The position numbers and the translations under genes were made by a program. The notes under the pieces are model-generated. The model was not told the origin of the DNA. It did no database searches and saw nothing but the letters and a program-made list of their open reading frames with translations. 64,000 nt of DNA from Ottowia thiooxydans DSM 14619. Its GTDB lineage: Bacteria > Pseudomonadota > Gammaproteobacteria > Burkholderiales > Burkholderiaceae_C. Position 1 is the first letter of the stretch; each line of letters begins with the position of its first letter. The stretch lies in contig NZ_AUGX01000001.1 in NCBI RefSeq assembly GCF_000422885.1, forward strand, positions 187,238 to 251,237, read 5' to 3'. Positions 14,661 through 23,960 of this stretch are shown here, one piece after another.

Positions 14661-16691
14661 TCAAGCGGCCAATGCCTCGGCCGCTCTATCTGCCGCTGCG
14701 GCGGAATCCGGTTCTGCATCTGCTGCCGCGTCCTCCTGCGCCACCTCTTGCAGGCCTTTGGCCTTGAAAAGGACAGGCATCCAGCCCGTCCCCTTGGCCA
14801 GCCGCTCGGCTTCGCTGGCAAGGTCTGCCTTCTTGAGCTTCGCCAGTCGGTTGACGTGGTCCGGTGCGAACTCGCCCACGGCATCCAGAATCACGACTTT
14901 GGACACGTGCTTGAAGTAGCCTTCGGCGGTCGGTTTCCACCATGCGGCCATGTCCAGCCCCATGGCCTGCGCCAGTTTCTCGCCGGGCTGGTGCAGCGTG
15001 GCGCGGGGCGTCACTGCGTCCACCGTGGATGTCACGCATACCGCCAGCAGCTTGACCAGTTCGCCTTGCTCCATTGCCAGCAGTACGGCGAACAGTTCGG
15101 CGCTGTTCTCGGGCAGCTTCTCGCCCCATGCCTGCTGCAGTTCACGCAACGCCACGGCGGCGGGAGACTCCGGCCAGTCCGGGGCCACGCCTTCCAGCCT
15201 GTCCTGCACAGTCAGGCGCACGCCCAGCGGCAGATCGTGGCCGTAGCCGTCCTGCAAGACGGTTTGCACCATGCCATGCACCAGCGCGGCCAGCGCCACC
15301 TGCGGATGCCGGGCCATCTCGATTTGTAGCGCCGCCGTGCGGTGGGCGCTCAGGCGTTTGGCCAGCCGGTCGGACAAGTTGACGGCCTTGGGCTGCTCGG
15401 CAGCCTCGCCTTCAACATCGTTCTCGGCTTCGCCTTCCGCGTTGCCAAAACCTTGGCGCAGCTTTTCCAAGGTGCGCAGCGCCTTGGCCCCGGCCTCGCG
15501 CAGCAGTCCGCGATGAATCACTGCCTCCCCGTTGCGGTCGATGGTGACGATGGCCCCGGCGGCTGCGCGGGCGTTCGCGTTGTAGTCCATCAAGCCATCT
15601 TCCAGCGCCTGCAACTGCTGGCCCAGGCACTCGCCTTCCTCCTGCAAGACTTCGGCCTTGTCCTCGTCGTCGGCTTCCAGCGCGGCATCCACGGCCTCGC
15701 CAATGGCCTGCACCTTGGCTTCCAGCTTCTCGATGTGCTGCGCCTCGCGTTTGCTCGGCGTGCGCTGTTCCCTCGGTGCGCGCTGGAAGGCTTGCAGATC
15801 GGCATAGGTCATGGCGGGCGTGGCGTCCACCCATGCCCAGCCCTCGGCGCGGACGGCGGCGGCGTGGCTTCCCAGCTTCTCGCGCACCAGTGTTTCTAGC
15901 AGTGCGGTATCGGTCACATACACGCCCGCATCGCCTTCCGCAAACAGGTCACGGCGGATGCCGCCGCCTGCGGCTTCGTAGGTATCCAGCCCCACAAAGC
16001 GCACCAGCGCATGGGATGCCCCAATCTCGCGCTCGGTCAGGCGCTCGCGCAATGCGGTCGGGTTGCGCTGCCACTGCGGCGCATCGTAGAACGCGCTTTC
16101 CTGCGCGGCGTGGCCGTCGGTGATGGCAAGGGCCATCAACTGATCGAGCGTCACGGCATCGGCGCGATAGTCGGCCATCAGCCGGGGCGACACGTTGGCG
16201 AGCTTGAGACGGCGCTGCACCACCAGCGGCGTGACGGCGAAGTCTGCGGCAATGTCTTCGATGGAGCGACCCTCCGCGATCAAGGCGGCGAAGGCCTCGA
16301 ACTGGTCGGCGGGGTGCATGGCTTCGCGCTGCACGTTCTCGGTCAGGCTCACGGTGCGGGCGGACGCATCGGCCACCAGCAGGCAAGGCACCTGCCAATC
16401 CTTCGCAATGCGGCGCTTCTTCGCCAGCAGCTTCAAAGCTGCCAGGCGACGGCCACCGGCCACCACTTCGTAATGCTCGCCATCGCTGGCAAGAATCACA
16501 GTCAGGTTTTGCAGCAGACCCACGCGCTCGATGCTCGATGCCAGCGGGTCGATGGATTGGCCCGCGCTCTTGCGCACGTTGCGGCGCGAGGGGCGAAGCT
16601 GCGACAGCGGCACCAGCAGCATGTTCTGCGCGGGCTGCGCCGGGATGACGGCATGCAGGGCTTGGGCTTCTTGATGGGTAACGGCGTTCAT
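14661..16691 (-). CDS. ParB/Srx nuclease-domain protein of ICE
   Basis: The 676-residue protein starts at ATG 16691 (MNAVTHQEAQALHAVIPAQP). Its ParB domain is clear: LVPLSQLRPSRRNVRKSAGQ, YEVVAGGRRLAALKLLA and TVSLTENVQREAMHPADQFEAF, then the HTH IEDIAADFAVTPLVVQRRLKLANVSPRL. A glutamate-rich coiled-coil-like stretch (KREAQHIEKLEAKVQAIGEAVDAALEADDEDK) follows, and a long C-terminal domain is unassigned. At this length it resembles the ParB-like proteins of Tn4371/ICEclc-type islands rather than a chromosomal ParB. It probably binds element DNA; a nuclease role is possible. It is downstream of DUF932 by 83 bp. Confidence 0.85.
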   Translation of the reverse strand: MNAVTHQEAQALHAVIPAQPAQNMLLVPLSQLRPSRRNVRKSAGQSIDPLASSIERVGLLQNLTVILASDGEHYEVVAGGRRLAALKLLAKKRRIAKDWQVPCLLVADASARTVSLTENVQREAMHPADQFEAFAALIAEGRSIEDIAADFAVTPLVVQRRLKLANVSPRLMADYRADAVTLDQLMALAITDGHAAQESAFYDAPQWQRNPTALRERLTEREIGASHALVRFVGLDTYEAAGGGIRRDLFAEGDAGVYVTDTALLETLVREKLGSHAAAVRAEGWAWVDATPAMTYADLQAFQRAPREQRTPSKREAQHIEKLEAKVQAIGEAVDAALEADDEDKAEVLQEEGECLGQQLQALEDGLMDYNANARAAAGAIVTIDRNGEAVIHRGLLREAGAKALRTLEKLRQGFGNAEGEAENDVEGEAAEQPKAVNLSDRLAKRLSAHRTAALQIEMARHPQVALAALVHGMVQTVLQDGYGHDLPLGVRLTVQDRLEGVAPDWPESPAAVALRELQQAWGEKLPENSAELFAVLLAMEQGELVKLLAVCVTSTVDAVTPRATLHQPGEKLAQAMGLDMAAWWKPTAEGYFKHVSKVVILDAVGEFAPDHVNRLAKLKKADLASEAERLAKGTGWMPVLFKAKGLQEVAQEDAAADAEPDSAAAADRAAEALAA

Positions 16692-16774
16692 GGTGTAGCT
16701 CCTATCGGTATAAAAAAGAAAAGCAACGAAAAACAAGGGCAGAAATGGAGGGGCCTGCGCCCCTCCGGGGGAAA

Positions 16775-17602
16775 TCAGGCTTTCAACTGGCGCATGCCAT
16801 CGGCCAGCAGCCACAGGGCGCGGTTCAAACGCAGGTTGGTGTCGATGCCTTGCACCGGGCGGGTGCTCTGGCGGCGTCCATTGGCGGCGCGGCCAGTTAA
16901 ACCGCCCTTGATGAGGTTTTCTTGCGTGCGGTTGAACACGCTCCAGAGGTCGGGGCAGTGGTCATCGATGCGGCGCGGCATCAGGATTTGGGTTTCCGTG
17001 ATGGGCGCGGGCTTGTCCGGGTCGTCGTACTTGAGCGATAGCGCGGCACGGGCGAAAACCTCCGATTCCCCGGCATCCAGCGTGATGGCCTGCATGGCTT
17101 CGCGGGACTCCAGCGCACGGTCGAAACCGTGCAGAACCTCATATGCACCATCGATCACTTGTCCGGCCACGTCGCCCTTGTGGGGCACACGCACATCCGC
17201 CACGGTGTCGCCGCAGACCAGCCCGTTCTTGCAAACAAAGCGGAACATGCCAGCCAATAATTGATAGCTGCTTGTCCCGTCATGCGAGTTCAGCAGAATG
17301 ATTTCGTTGGCCTCGGCCGCGTTGATCTGGCCCGCGTGGCGCAGCCTGACCATGTGCTTGGTGTGTTCGCGTTTGCCTTCATCGCGCACGCGGGTCTGCG
17401 TCACCATGAAGGGCTGGAAGCCTTCTTTCCGTAGCTCGTTCAGCACGGTGGCAGTGGGGATATAGGCATACCGCTGAGAACGGCTTTCGTGGGGAGCGTC
17501 CGCGAAGATGGACGGGGCCACCGTGCGGATTTGGTCATCCGACAGCGGATGTTCGCTGCGCAGGACGAGGGAACGGGAAGCGAAACGTGATGCGAGTTGC
17601 AT
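16775..17602 (-). CDS. DUF932 domain protein
   Basis: The 275-residue protein is of the DUF932 (phage/plasmid-like) family. Landmarks are PSIFADAPHESRSQRYAYIPTATVLNELRKEGFQPFMVTQTRVRD, HMVRLRHAG, NSHDGTSSYQLLAGMFRFVCKNGLVCGD and the C-terminal TNLRLNRALWLLADGMRQL. These proteins are common on phages and conjugative elements and have no known activity. The gene lies upstream of the ParB-like gene on the same strand, separated by 83 bp, as in related ICEs. Start MQLASRF at 17602 agrees with homologues I remember. Confidence 0.85.
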   Translation of the reverse strand: MQLASRFASRSLVLRSEHPLSDDQIRTVAPSIFADAPHESRSQRYAYIPTATVLNELRKEGFQPFMVTQTRVRDEGKREHTKHMVRLRHAGQINAAEANEIILLNSHDGTSSYQLLAGMFRFVCKNGLVCGDTVADVRVPHKGDVAGQVIDGAYEVLHGFDRALESREAMQAITLDAGESEVFARAALSLKYDDPDKPAPITETQILMPRRIDDHCPDLWSVFNRTQENLIKGGLTGRAANGRRQSTRPVQGIDTNLRLNRALWLLADGMRQLKA

Positions 17603-18117
17603 GATCTTTCTCCAAAGGTTGCTGCTGTGGTTTCAAAGCTGACCGGATTCCAAGATTCGGAGCCCGTTGTGGCTTTGGTTGGTTCGGCGCAGTGACCTGG
17701 GCCGGTCCCTGTTTGCCGCCGTCTTTCCTTAGTTCATCGCCCGCGAAAAACCGGGCCAGCGAGGGACGGGCCGTCAAGGAAGAAGCGCAGGGTTGGTGCG
17801 GCCCGCAGCCGAAGGCGAGGACACGGCCCTGCGCGCCTTGACGGCCAGGCACTGCGGGCTACGGTCGCGGGAGAAAGCGATGAACTTGGGGAAAGACGAA
17901 CAGCGGCCGAAGGGCAAGGGGATGCGCCGAAACCAACGCCGCGCGGCGAGCGCCCCCACGTGCCGACGGCACGTCTGGCTGGATGGCGGTTGGCCGATCA
18001 GGCAAAGCCTGTTCGGCGGCATTGCAGGGGCTCCAAACGCAGTGCGGCGGGGATGGGCCGAATGGCCGATCGCCCGGAGTCAGGACACGCGCGCAGCGCG
18101 CACGGTCTGGGAGAAAA
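17603..18117. other. 515-bp gap between DUF932 and radC
   Basis: No gene was recognised. It contains copy B of the structured repeat (17973-18056) and runs into the radC terminator. Presumed promoter for the DUF932-ParB unit lies near its left end. Confidence 0.6.
17973..18056 (+). repeat. Structured noncoding repeat, copy B
   Basis: The hairpin at 17993-18017 is GCCGA-T-CAGGC, loop AAA, GCCTG-T-TCGGC. TTGCAGGGGC, CCAA and GCGGCGGGGATGGGCC follow as in copy A. The loop and inner stem differ from copy A but the pairing and the T-T mismatch are preserved, a compensatory change that supports a folded RNA or DNA hairpin. Confidence 0.6.
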
Positions 18118-18142
18118 AGCAAAGGGCCGTAGGCCCTTTGCT
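18118..18142 (-). terminator. Rho-independent terminator of radC
   Basis: AGCAAAGGGCC (18118-18128), loop of 3, and GGCCCTTTGCT (18132-18142) form an 11-bp perfect stem. On the minus strand it follows the radC stop directly and is itself followed by TTTTTCTCCC. Confidence 0.9.
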
Positions 18143-18649
18143 TCACAGCAGCCCGCGTTCAGCGAAGCTCACCACGTCGTTGCCGGCGACGATTAGGTGA
18201 TCCAGCACCCGGACATCGACCAGACTCAGCGCCGTCTTCAGCGTGGAGGTGAGCACCTCATCGGCCCGCGACGGCTCGGCGACACCCGAGGGATGGTTAT
18301 GGCAAAAAATCGCCGCCGCAGCATTGAGCGCCAGCGACTCCTTGACCACCTCGCGCGGATAGACAGATGCTTGACTCACCGTGCCCCGGAACAACTCGAC
18401 ATATTCGATCAGGCGGTTCTGCGCATCGAGCATCAGCACCGCGAACACCTCGTGCTCCAGCGCACCCAGCTTGACCCGCAAGAAGTCCCGCACCGCCTGC
18501 GGCGACGTCAGCACCTCACGCCCGCGCAGTTGCGCACCCAGCAGCCGCTGCGCGGCCTGCAGCACCTCGTCCGCGTTCGCCGGACGGTACTCACCCGCGA
18601 CATCGCGAACGAGAAGGGACGATTCGATGGAAAGAGAAAGCTGCGACAT
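18143..18649 (-). CDS. radC: RadC-like JAB-domain protein
   Basis: The 168-residue protein starts at ATG 18649 ([16 protein letters not shown]), after a GGAG ribosome site. The JAB/MPN metal motif is [14 protein letters not shown], preceded by [40 protein letters not shown]. Unlike chromosomal RadC it lacks the N-terminal helix-hairpin-helix domain, which is typical of the short RadC versions on ICEs and prophages. The JAB fold suggests a metal-dependent hydrolase; the popular label 'DNA repair protein' is not well supported. It stands alone, ended by its own terminator. Confidence 0.88.
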   Translation of the reverse strand: MSQLSLSIESSLLVRDVAGEYRPANADEVLQAAQRLLGAQLRGREVLTSPQAVRDFLRVKLGALEHEVFAVLMLDAQNRLIEYVELFRGTVSQASVYPREVVKESLALNAAAAIFCHNHPSGVAEPSRADEVLTSTLKTALSLVDVRVLDHLIVAGNDVVSFAERGLL

Positions 18650-19089
18650 GGTCTGCTCCGGTCTGTAGCGGGCGGAATTGCCCGAGACCGGCCCCAACAC
18701 GCTGCAGCGCAGGTGTCAGGGTTCGCAGACGGCCGCCAGGACGCAAGCGACCAACCGCAGGGCAGTGCGCGCAGACCTTGACAGCGAGAACAGCGTGGTA
18801 CGTTGAAGGGAACAGCAAGTCCACCCCACCACCTCAATGCACCATCCTGGGGCAAGCGCAGCGCGCAGGTCGTGAACGAAGAGAAGGCCGGAGGCGTCAG
18901 GGATCAAAGCCGAACGGCCGCGACTCGACACGAGGCGTGGGGCAACGCCCGCGAGCCCGACGGCGCTATCGCGCAGGGACGTCATAATGTTTCTGTTTGC
19001 AACAGAGAATATTGCAGTGAACAAACCCGGCGTTCAGATGCTGAGTCAGCCCAAAAGGGAAAGCTACAGTGACAACTGGAGGAGACTCA
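18650..19089. other. 440-bp gap, GC-rich noncoding
   Basis: No gene recognised. The part at 18886-18976 (GGCGTCAGGGATCAAAGCCG, then GGCCG and CCCGA-GGCGCTATCGCGCAGGG) resembles 13981-14070 and may be another member of the noncoding repeat family. The promoter of the ATPase pseudogene should lie at the right end. Confidence 0.5.
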
Positions 19090-19770
19090 ATGTCGATACT
19101 GCAGGAAATACTGGGCTGGACCCAAGGACTGTCCCCATGGCAAAGCGATGCCGTGGCACGCTTGCTGGCCAAACTGACGCTGACGACCGAATACCTGGAT
19201 GATCTATACGCGTTGCTCAAGATGGCACATGGCATTTCCGATCCGAAGGACCGCAAGCCTAAGCCCCTCACGGCCGACCAGATTCCTGCGCCGGTCAAGG
19301 TGACGACGCACGTCGAACTGCGGGCCATGAAGAACCTGCGGCACGTCAATGCGATTGCCGATAACCAGCACCTGCCGTTCAGTGCAGCCGGAATGACGGT
19401 CATTTACGGCGACAACGGTTCAGGCAAATCGGGATATTCGCGCGTGCTCAAGCGCGCCTGCCGCACCCGAGATCAGATGGAAGCGATCCACCCGAACGCC
19501 CACCTCCCCACAGGCAAGGCCGGAATGGCCTAAGCCGCCTTCGAGATTGCAGTGGATGGCGTCGCGCAGGATGTGCAATGGACCCACGGAAAGGCGGCTC
19601 CCGCCGCGCTGTCATCGTTCGCGATCTTCGACTCGCGCTGCGCGCGGGCCTATCTCGACAGTGAGGACGACTTTTCCTATGTGCCCTATGGGCTCGATGT
19701 TTTCGAGGGACTTGCGAAGGTCTGCAAGCAGTTGAAGACCTTGATCGAGACGGAGCATGCGCAGTCGCTG
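19090..19770 (+). pseudogene. AAA-family ATPase fragment with in-frame stop
   Basis: From ATG 19090, after GGAGG, the frame reads MSILQEILGWTQGLSPWQSD, then MTVIYGDNGSGKSGYSRVLKRACRTR with Walker A GDNGSGKS. The frame hits TAA at 19531 but resumes at once with AAFEIAVDGVAQDVQWTHG and SFAIFDSRCARAYL. Similarity seems to stop near 19770, where an unrelated tail begins. The layout resembles the long SMC-like ATPases of phage-defence type (for example RloC/PrrC relatives), but the C-terminal effector is absent, so the type cannot be named. A nonsense change plus a 3' deletion make it non-functional. Confidence 0.75.
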
Positions 19771-19967
19771 TGTGAGGTGCTTAGTCTGGGTAAGCGGTGC
19801 GAAGCTGATCGAAGGTTGAAGTGGTAGAAAGTACTTACAGATCAGTAGGTTAGCGAAGTTTTGCGAAATCTTCGAAAACTGATCTGTGTACCTGTACTGT
19901 ACTGCGCCGTAGAAGGCGAGTCACCCCGAGTGGATTTTTTCGGACTAATGTCCATAGAATTTGGCTC

Positions 19968-20626
19968 ATGAGCAGTTTGAGCGTCACGCCGGTCGTTTTT
20001 GCGCATCTTGAGCCCTTGGACGGCTTGGTGCTACCCCTTCACCTGTCCGGAGAGAGTGGCCGCAATCGGGCCCAGGGTATGCCCTAGGTCGCAGCCAATG
20101 ACGATCGCTCTGCGGTTTTGGCTTGGCTGGCGCGCTACAAGCATTCACCGGCCACATTGGCCAGCTATCGAAAAGAAGCGGAAAGGCTGCTGCTTTGGTG
20201 TGTGCACCAGCATGGAAAGGCCCTGTCCGATTTGACCCACGAGGATTTCCTGGCCTATGAAGCCTTTCTGGAAGATCCGCAACCGGCTGAACGCTGGGTC
20301 ATGGAGGTCGCACAGAAGGCGCGGAGGTCCTCATCCCACTGGCGCCCTTTCGCTAAGCCGCTGGACCGGCAGAGCCAGCGCCAGGCGCTGTCGATCCTCA
20401 ACAGTCTCTTTAACTGGCTGGTTCAAGCCGGGTATCTTGCGTGCAATCCCCTTGCTTTGCGGCGCCGCAAGTCCGTGGCGCGACCCGCCAAGACCAGCAG
20501 GTTTCTGCCTCACGAACACTGGGCGCAAGTGCGTGCGACGATTGAAGCCCTGACCATCGGTACGCCTCTGGCTGCCCTTCAAGTGGCCCGATGCCGGTGG
20601 CTTTTCTCCCTTTTCTACATCGTGAT
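19968..20626 (+). pseudogene. Tyrosine site-specific integrase, decayed N-terminal part
   Basis: From ATG 19968 the frame is MSSLSVTPVVFAHLEPLDGL, then LHLSGESGRNRAQGMP, a TAG at 20085, and at once VAANDDRSAVLAWLARYKHSPATLASYRKEAERLLLW. The latter is the SAM-like core-binding domain of phage-type integrases, continuing to RWLFSLFYI near 20626. The catalytic domain with Arg-His-Arg-Tyr is entirely missing. The stop replaces what is probably a CAG glutamine codon. This was likely an integrase of an earlier or linked element; it cannot act now. Confidence 0.8.
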
Positions 20627-20872
20627 CAAGAGGATGAGGCCAAATGCCAATCCCAAGCGGGTGCCAATTTTGAGGTGGTTCATAGTGTATTTTTATAAAT
20701 GGCTTATTGATGCAGCTACGCGGCTTTGCTCATGGCACCGCCAGCATCGTTTCTTTTCTAGTCAATCGAGTGCTAGATACAGGGTTTAAAGAACACAGCA
20801 ACGCGCACGTATCAAGTCCTGTCGTGACATAGGGGTCGCTGGTTAGATCGGATGGATGCAACATGGGTGCAA

Positions 20873-22612
20873 TCAGGCGATCACTTCGGGCGCCAGTTCA
20901 AAGATAGCTTGATAGTGGGAAAGGAACACCTGCCCGCTGAGGCCATTCAGAAACTCGGTTTTTCTCAAACGGTCCATCACAGGGCCCTTGACTTCTGAGA
21001 GATGAAGCCGCACGCCAGCCCCGCGTAAGCGCAGATCGATAGCTTCCAAGCTTTCCAGTGCACTCGCATCAATATCGTTGATGGCCGAGCACTGCAATAT
21101 CACGTGCCCCAACCCGTGGCGGCTTGCAACGGCGCTATTGATGCGGTCTTCCAGCGCGCGTGAGTTGGCGAAGTACAGGCTTTCGTCCACCCGCAGGCTC
21201 AGCACCCGTGGGCTCACCGCCACTGCATGGCGCTGCACATTGCGAAAATGCTCGGTGCCGACGACAAGACCCACCTCGGCCATATGCGGGCGACTGGTGC
21301 GGTAGAGGTAGAGCGCCAGGGACACTCCTACCCCCACAATCAGCCCGGTCTCAACGCCCACAGTGAGGGTGGCCACCAGCGTGGCCACAACTGCAGAAAA
21401 GTCGGACTTCGCGTAGTTCCAAGTCTTGCGCAGGATGCTGAAATCCACCAGTGAGAGTACCGCCACCACGATGGTGGCGGCCAACGTGGCCTGTGGCAGG
21501 TAGTACAGTGCGGGCGTAAGGAACAGCGAGGCCAGTGTGATACCGGCCGCGGTGAACACACCCGCGGCGGGTGTTTGCGCCCCGGCGTCAAAATTAACTA
21601 CCGAGCGTGCAAAGCCACCCGTGACCGGAAAGCCTCCGGTTAACGCCGCCGAGAGGTTGCTCGATCCGAGCGCCACCAGTTCCTGGTCGGGCTCGATGCG
21701 CTGGCGCCGTTTGGCCGCCAGCGTCTGCCCGACCGATACCGACTCCACAAAGCCGACCACGCTGATGAGCAGTGCCGGCACTAGCAGCGCCTGCCACAGA
21801 CCCAGATCCCACAGAGGCAGCGTGAACGGCGGCAAACCCTGGGGCACGGCGCCCACGATCTTCACGCCTTGAACTTGCCAGTCCAGCGCCCAGGTGAGCA
21901 GCGTTGTCACGGCGATGGCAGCCACCGGCCCAGTCTTGGCCACCACGTCGGCCGCGCGCGGCTTCATGCCCAGTCGCTGCAGCAAGGGTTTGAGACCGCT
22001 GCGCACCCAGAACAAAAACGCGACGGTTGCAGCTCCAATGGCCAGGGTCAGCACATGCACCTGGCCGAGCTGTGACATCAAGGACAGGCTCAGATCCAGG
22101 AAATTGTGCCCTTCGGCGCTCACACCCATCAACGTCCTGAGCTGGCTGGCCGCGATCAGGATGCCCGATGCCGAAATGAAGCCTGAGATGACCGGGTGGC
22201 TGAGGAAGTTGGCAAGAAAGCCAAGACGTAGCAACCCCATGGACAGCAGCAGCAGGCCCGAAAGAAAAGCCAGCGTGATGGCTACTGCCCAGTATTCGGG
22301 TGTACCAGCCGGGGCGTGGTGTCCAATGGCAGCAGCTGTCATGAGCGAGACTACCGCCACCGGCCCCACCGCAAGTACGCGGCTGGTGCCGAACACCGCA
22401 TATAGCAGTAGCGGCGCTACGCTGGCGTAAAGACCCACCTCGGGCGGCAAGCCCGCGAGCATGGCGTAGGCGAGGCTCTGAGGGATCAACATGATGGTGA
22501 CGATGAGTGCCGCCACGCCATCACTCACCAGAGCCTCGCGGTTGTACGCTCGACCCCATTGCAACACAGGCAGTGAAGGCAACACGCGGCGCCAGGATGG
22601 CATTGTGATCAT
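20873..22612 (-). CDS. SulP-family anion permease with STAS domain
   Basis: This 579-residue transporter has about 10-12 membrane helices. SulP signatures include IMLIPQSLAYAMLAGLPPEVGLYAS, LAVGPVAVVSLMTA, FLSHPVISGFISASGILIA and ALGSSNLSAALTGGFPVTGGFARS. A STAS domain follows (HVILQCSAINDIDASALESLEAI) near the C-terminus. It moves sulfate, sulfite or a related anion across the inner membrane; direction and substrate are not shown by sequence. It is the last gene of the BigR-controlled leftward operon starting at 24281, so sulfite or thiosulfate export after persulfide oxidation is a reasonable guess. It is the intact counterpart of the fragment at 831-1591. Confidence 0.9.
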   Translation of the reverse strand: MITMPSWRRVLPSLPVLQWGRAYNREALVSDGVAALIVTIMLIPQSLAYAMLAGLPPEVGLYASVAPLLLYAVFGTSRVLAVGPVAVVSLMTAAAIGHHAPAGTPEYWAVAITLAFLSGLLLLSMGLLRLGFLANFLSHPVISGFISASGILIAASQLRTLMGVSAEGHNFLDLSLSLMSQLGQVHVLTLAIGAATVAFLFWVRSGLKPLLQRLGMKPRAADVVAKTGPVAAIAVTTLLTWALDWQVQGVKIVGAVPQGLPPFTLPLWDLGLWQALLVPALLISVVGFVESVSVGQTLAAKRRQRIEPDQELVALGSSNLSAALTGGFPVTGGFARSVVNFDAGAQTPAAGVFTAAGITLASLFLTPALYYLPQATLAATIVVAVLSLVDFSILRKTWNYAKSDFSAVVATLVATLTVGVETGLIVGVGVSLALYLYRTSRPHMAEVGLVVGTEHFRNVQRHAVAVSPRVLSLRVDESLYFANSRALEDRINSAVASRHGLGHVILQCSAINDIDASALESLEAIDLRLRGAGVRLHLSEVKGPVMDRLRKTEFLNGLSGQVFLSHYQAIFELAPEVIA

Positions 22613-22640
22613 GGAAAGATACCTGTGCAGGCGTTAAACA

Positions 22641-23072
22641 TCATGATTTCGATGGCGGCACGGGTGGCACCAAACTGGTCAGGTTGAATCCGGCCTGGGC
22701 GGCCCGCTGTACGAGATCTGGCCAGGGTTTCGAACCCACTTGAGAAAGCGCCCAAAGCAAGGCTGATCGCGTACCGCTGCGGCAGTAGGCCAGTACAGGG
22801 CCAGGTAACTGTTTCAGCAAGTCACCAAAATCGCGTCCGTCCTGCGCGCGAACGCTACCCGACACTACGGGCAGATAGGCCAGCTTCAGTCCGGCTGCGT
22901 GTGCAGCCGTCGCAATATCCTGTGAGCTGAACTGCCCTGGGCTTTCACCATCTGGACGGTTGCAGACTAGAGATTTGAAGCCGGCGGCAGCAATCGCCTG
23001 AAGGTCGTCTGGAGAGATTTGCCCGGTGACCGACAAGGTTTCGGAGAGAGGTACGGCGTTGAAAGGGGTCAC
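22641..23072 (-). CDS. DUF442 (TIGR01244) phosphatase-like sulfur protein
   Basis: The 143-residue protein resembles the DUF442 domain that in some bacteria is fused to Blh. Its dual-specificity-phosphatase fold is seen in NAVPLSETLSVTGQISPDDLQAIAAAGFKSLVCNRPDGE and the loop VLAYCRSGTRSALLWAL, where CRSGTRS gives cysteine and arginine in the CxxxxxR pattern. In this context it more likely handles a persulfide than a phosphate. A GTG start at 23072 is chosen: it lies one base after the upstream stop, with GGGAG placed correctly before it. A longer frame to 23153 overlaps the previous gene. Confidence 0.8.
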   Translation of the reverse strand: MTPFNAVPLSETLSVTGQISPDDLQAIAAAGFKSLVCNRPDGESPGQFSSQDIATAAHAAGLKLAYLPVVSGSVRAQDGRDFGDLLKQLPGPVLAYCRSGTRSALLWALSQVGSKPWPDLVQRAAQAGFNLTSLVPPVPPSKS

Positions 23073-23073
23073 C

Positions 23074-23508
23074 TCATGCTCCCATACGTCGACGCGAGCC
23101 TGCGCGCTCGGCGATTTCAAAAATTGCCATGCCGAAGAGCATGGCCGCCACAAAAACCGCAGCCTTCAGCTCGCCCGAGGCCATTGACACGATACCCGGA
23201 CCAGGGCAAAAACCTGCCAGACCCCAGCCCGCGCCAAAAGTCAGGCCGCCGATAAGCAGGCGTTTGTCGATCTGCGTTGACTTCGGTAGGTGCAGGGCAC
23301 CGCCCATGAAGTTGGTGGTTCGCTTGCGCGCCAGCGCAAAGGCGAAGAAGCCCACGGCAATCGCGCCACCCATGACGAAGGCCAACGAAGGGTCCCAGAT
23401 GCCGAATAGGTCGAGGAAGCCCAGCACTTTTGCCGGGTCGGTCATGCCGGAGAGCAGCAGGCCCAGGCCGAACAGTAGGCCCACAAAGAACTCGGTGATG
23501 CGGTGCAT
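23074..23508 (-). CDS. YeeE/YedE family membrane protein (DUF6691-like, PmpB-like)
   Basis: The 144-residue protein has four membrane segments. It includes FVGLLFGLGLLLSGMTDPAKVLGFLD, AFVMGGAIAVGFFAFAL and the signature GAGWGLAGFCPGPGIVSMA. The GxCPGP loop with its cysteine is the substrate path in YeeE-type sulfur transporters, where thiosulfate or persulfide sulfur is passed along cysteines. It is co-encoded with another YeeE/YedE half protein 11 bp upstream; the two probably assemble as a pair, as PmpA/PmpB in BigR operons. Which sulfur species it imports is unknown. Confidence 0.85.
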   Translation of the reverse strand: MHRITEFFVGLLFGLGLLLSGMTDPAKVLGFLDLFGIWDPSLAFVMGGAIAVGFFAFALARKRTTNFMGGALHLPKSTQIDKRLLIGGLTFGAGWGLAGFCPGPGIVSMASGELKAAVFVAAMLFGMAIFEIAERAGSRRRMGA

Positions 23509-23519
23509 GTAGATGCTCC

Positions 23520-23957
23520 TTACAGAACGTGGCGAACCACGAATACCATGGCGAAACCCGCACCCATGAACGCGAGTGTGGCCACCAGTGAGCGGGGCGA
23601 CAGGCGCGAAAGACCGCAGACGCCGTGTCCGCTGGTGCAGCCCGAGCCGTAGCGTGTGCCCAGACCTACCAGAAGCCCGGCTCCCACGATGGTGGCGAAA
23701 CCGGCGTCGATGCGTGGCGCCTGCACAAAGTCGGCAGGCGCCAGCAAGCCGTACACGAGCGGTGCGGCCAGCATGCCCAGCAGGAAGGCGATTCGCCAGC
23801 CGACGTCTCCCAGCTTAGGTGGTAACAGGCCACCCAGGATGCCGCTGATGCCTAGCACCCGGCCATTGACCAGGATGAAGAAGGCCGAGGCTACGCCCAG
23901 CAGGATGCCGCCGGACAGCGAAGCCCAGGGTGTGAAATTGGTCCAATCAATCGTCAT
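23520..23957 (-). CDS. YeeE/YedE family membrane protein (PmpA-like)
   Basis: This 145-residue membrane protein carries the other half of the YeeE/YedE architecture: SLSGGILLGVASAFFILVNGRVLGISGILGG, then GLGTRYGSGCTSGHGVCGLSRLSPRSLVATLAFMGAGFA. The GxGCTSGHGVCG loop with two cysteines is diagnostic for the sulfur-transfer channel. It starts three bases after the end of the bigR-like gene, and the partner gene follows at 23508. The three are clearly one operon. In Xylella and Agrobacterium such genes are regulated by BigR with blh; the same is likely here. Confidence 0.85.
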   Translation of the reverse strand: MTIDWTNFTPWASLSGGILLGVASAFFILVNGRVLGISGILGGLLPPKLGDVGWRIAFLLGMLAAPLVYGLLAPADFVQAPRIDAGFATIVGAGLLVGLGTRYGSGCTSGHGVCGLSRLSPRSLVATLAFMGAGFAMVFVVRHVL

Positions 23958-23960
23958 GGC

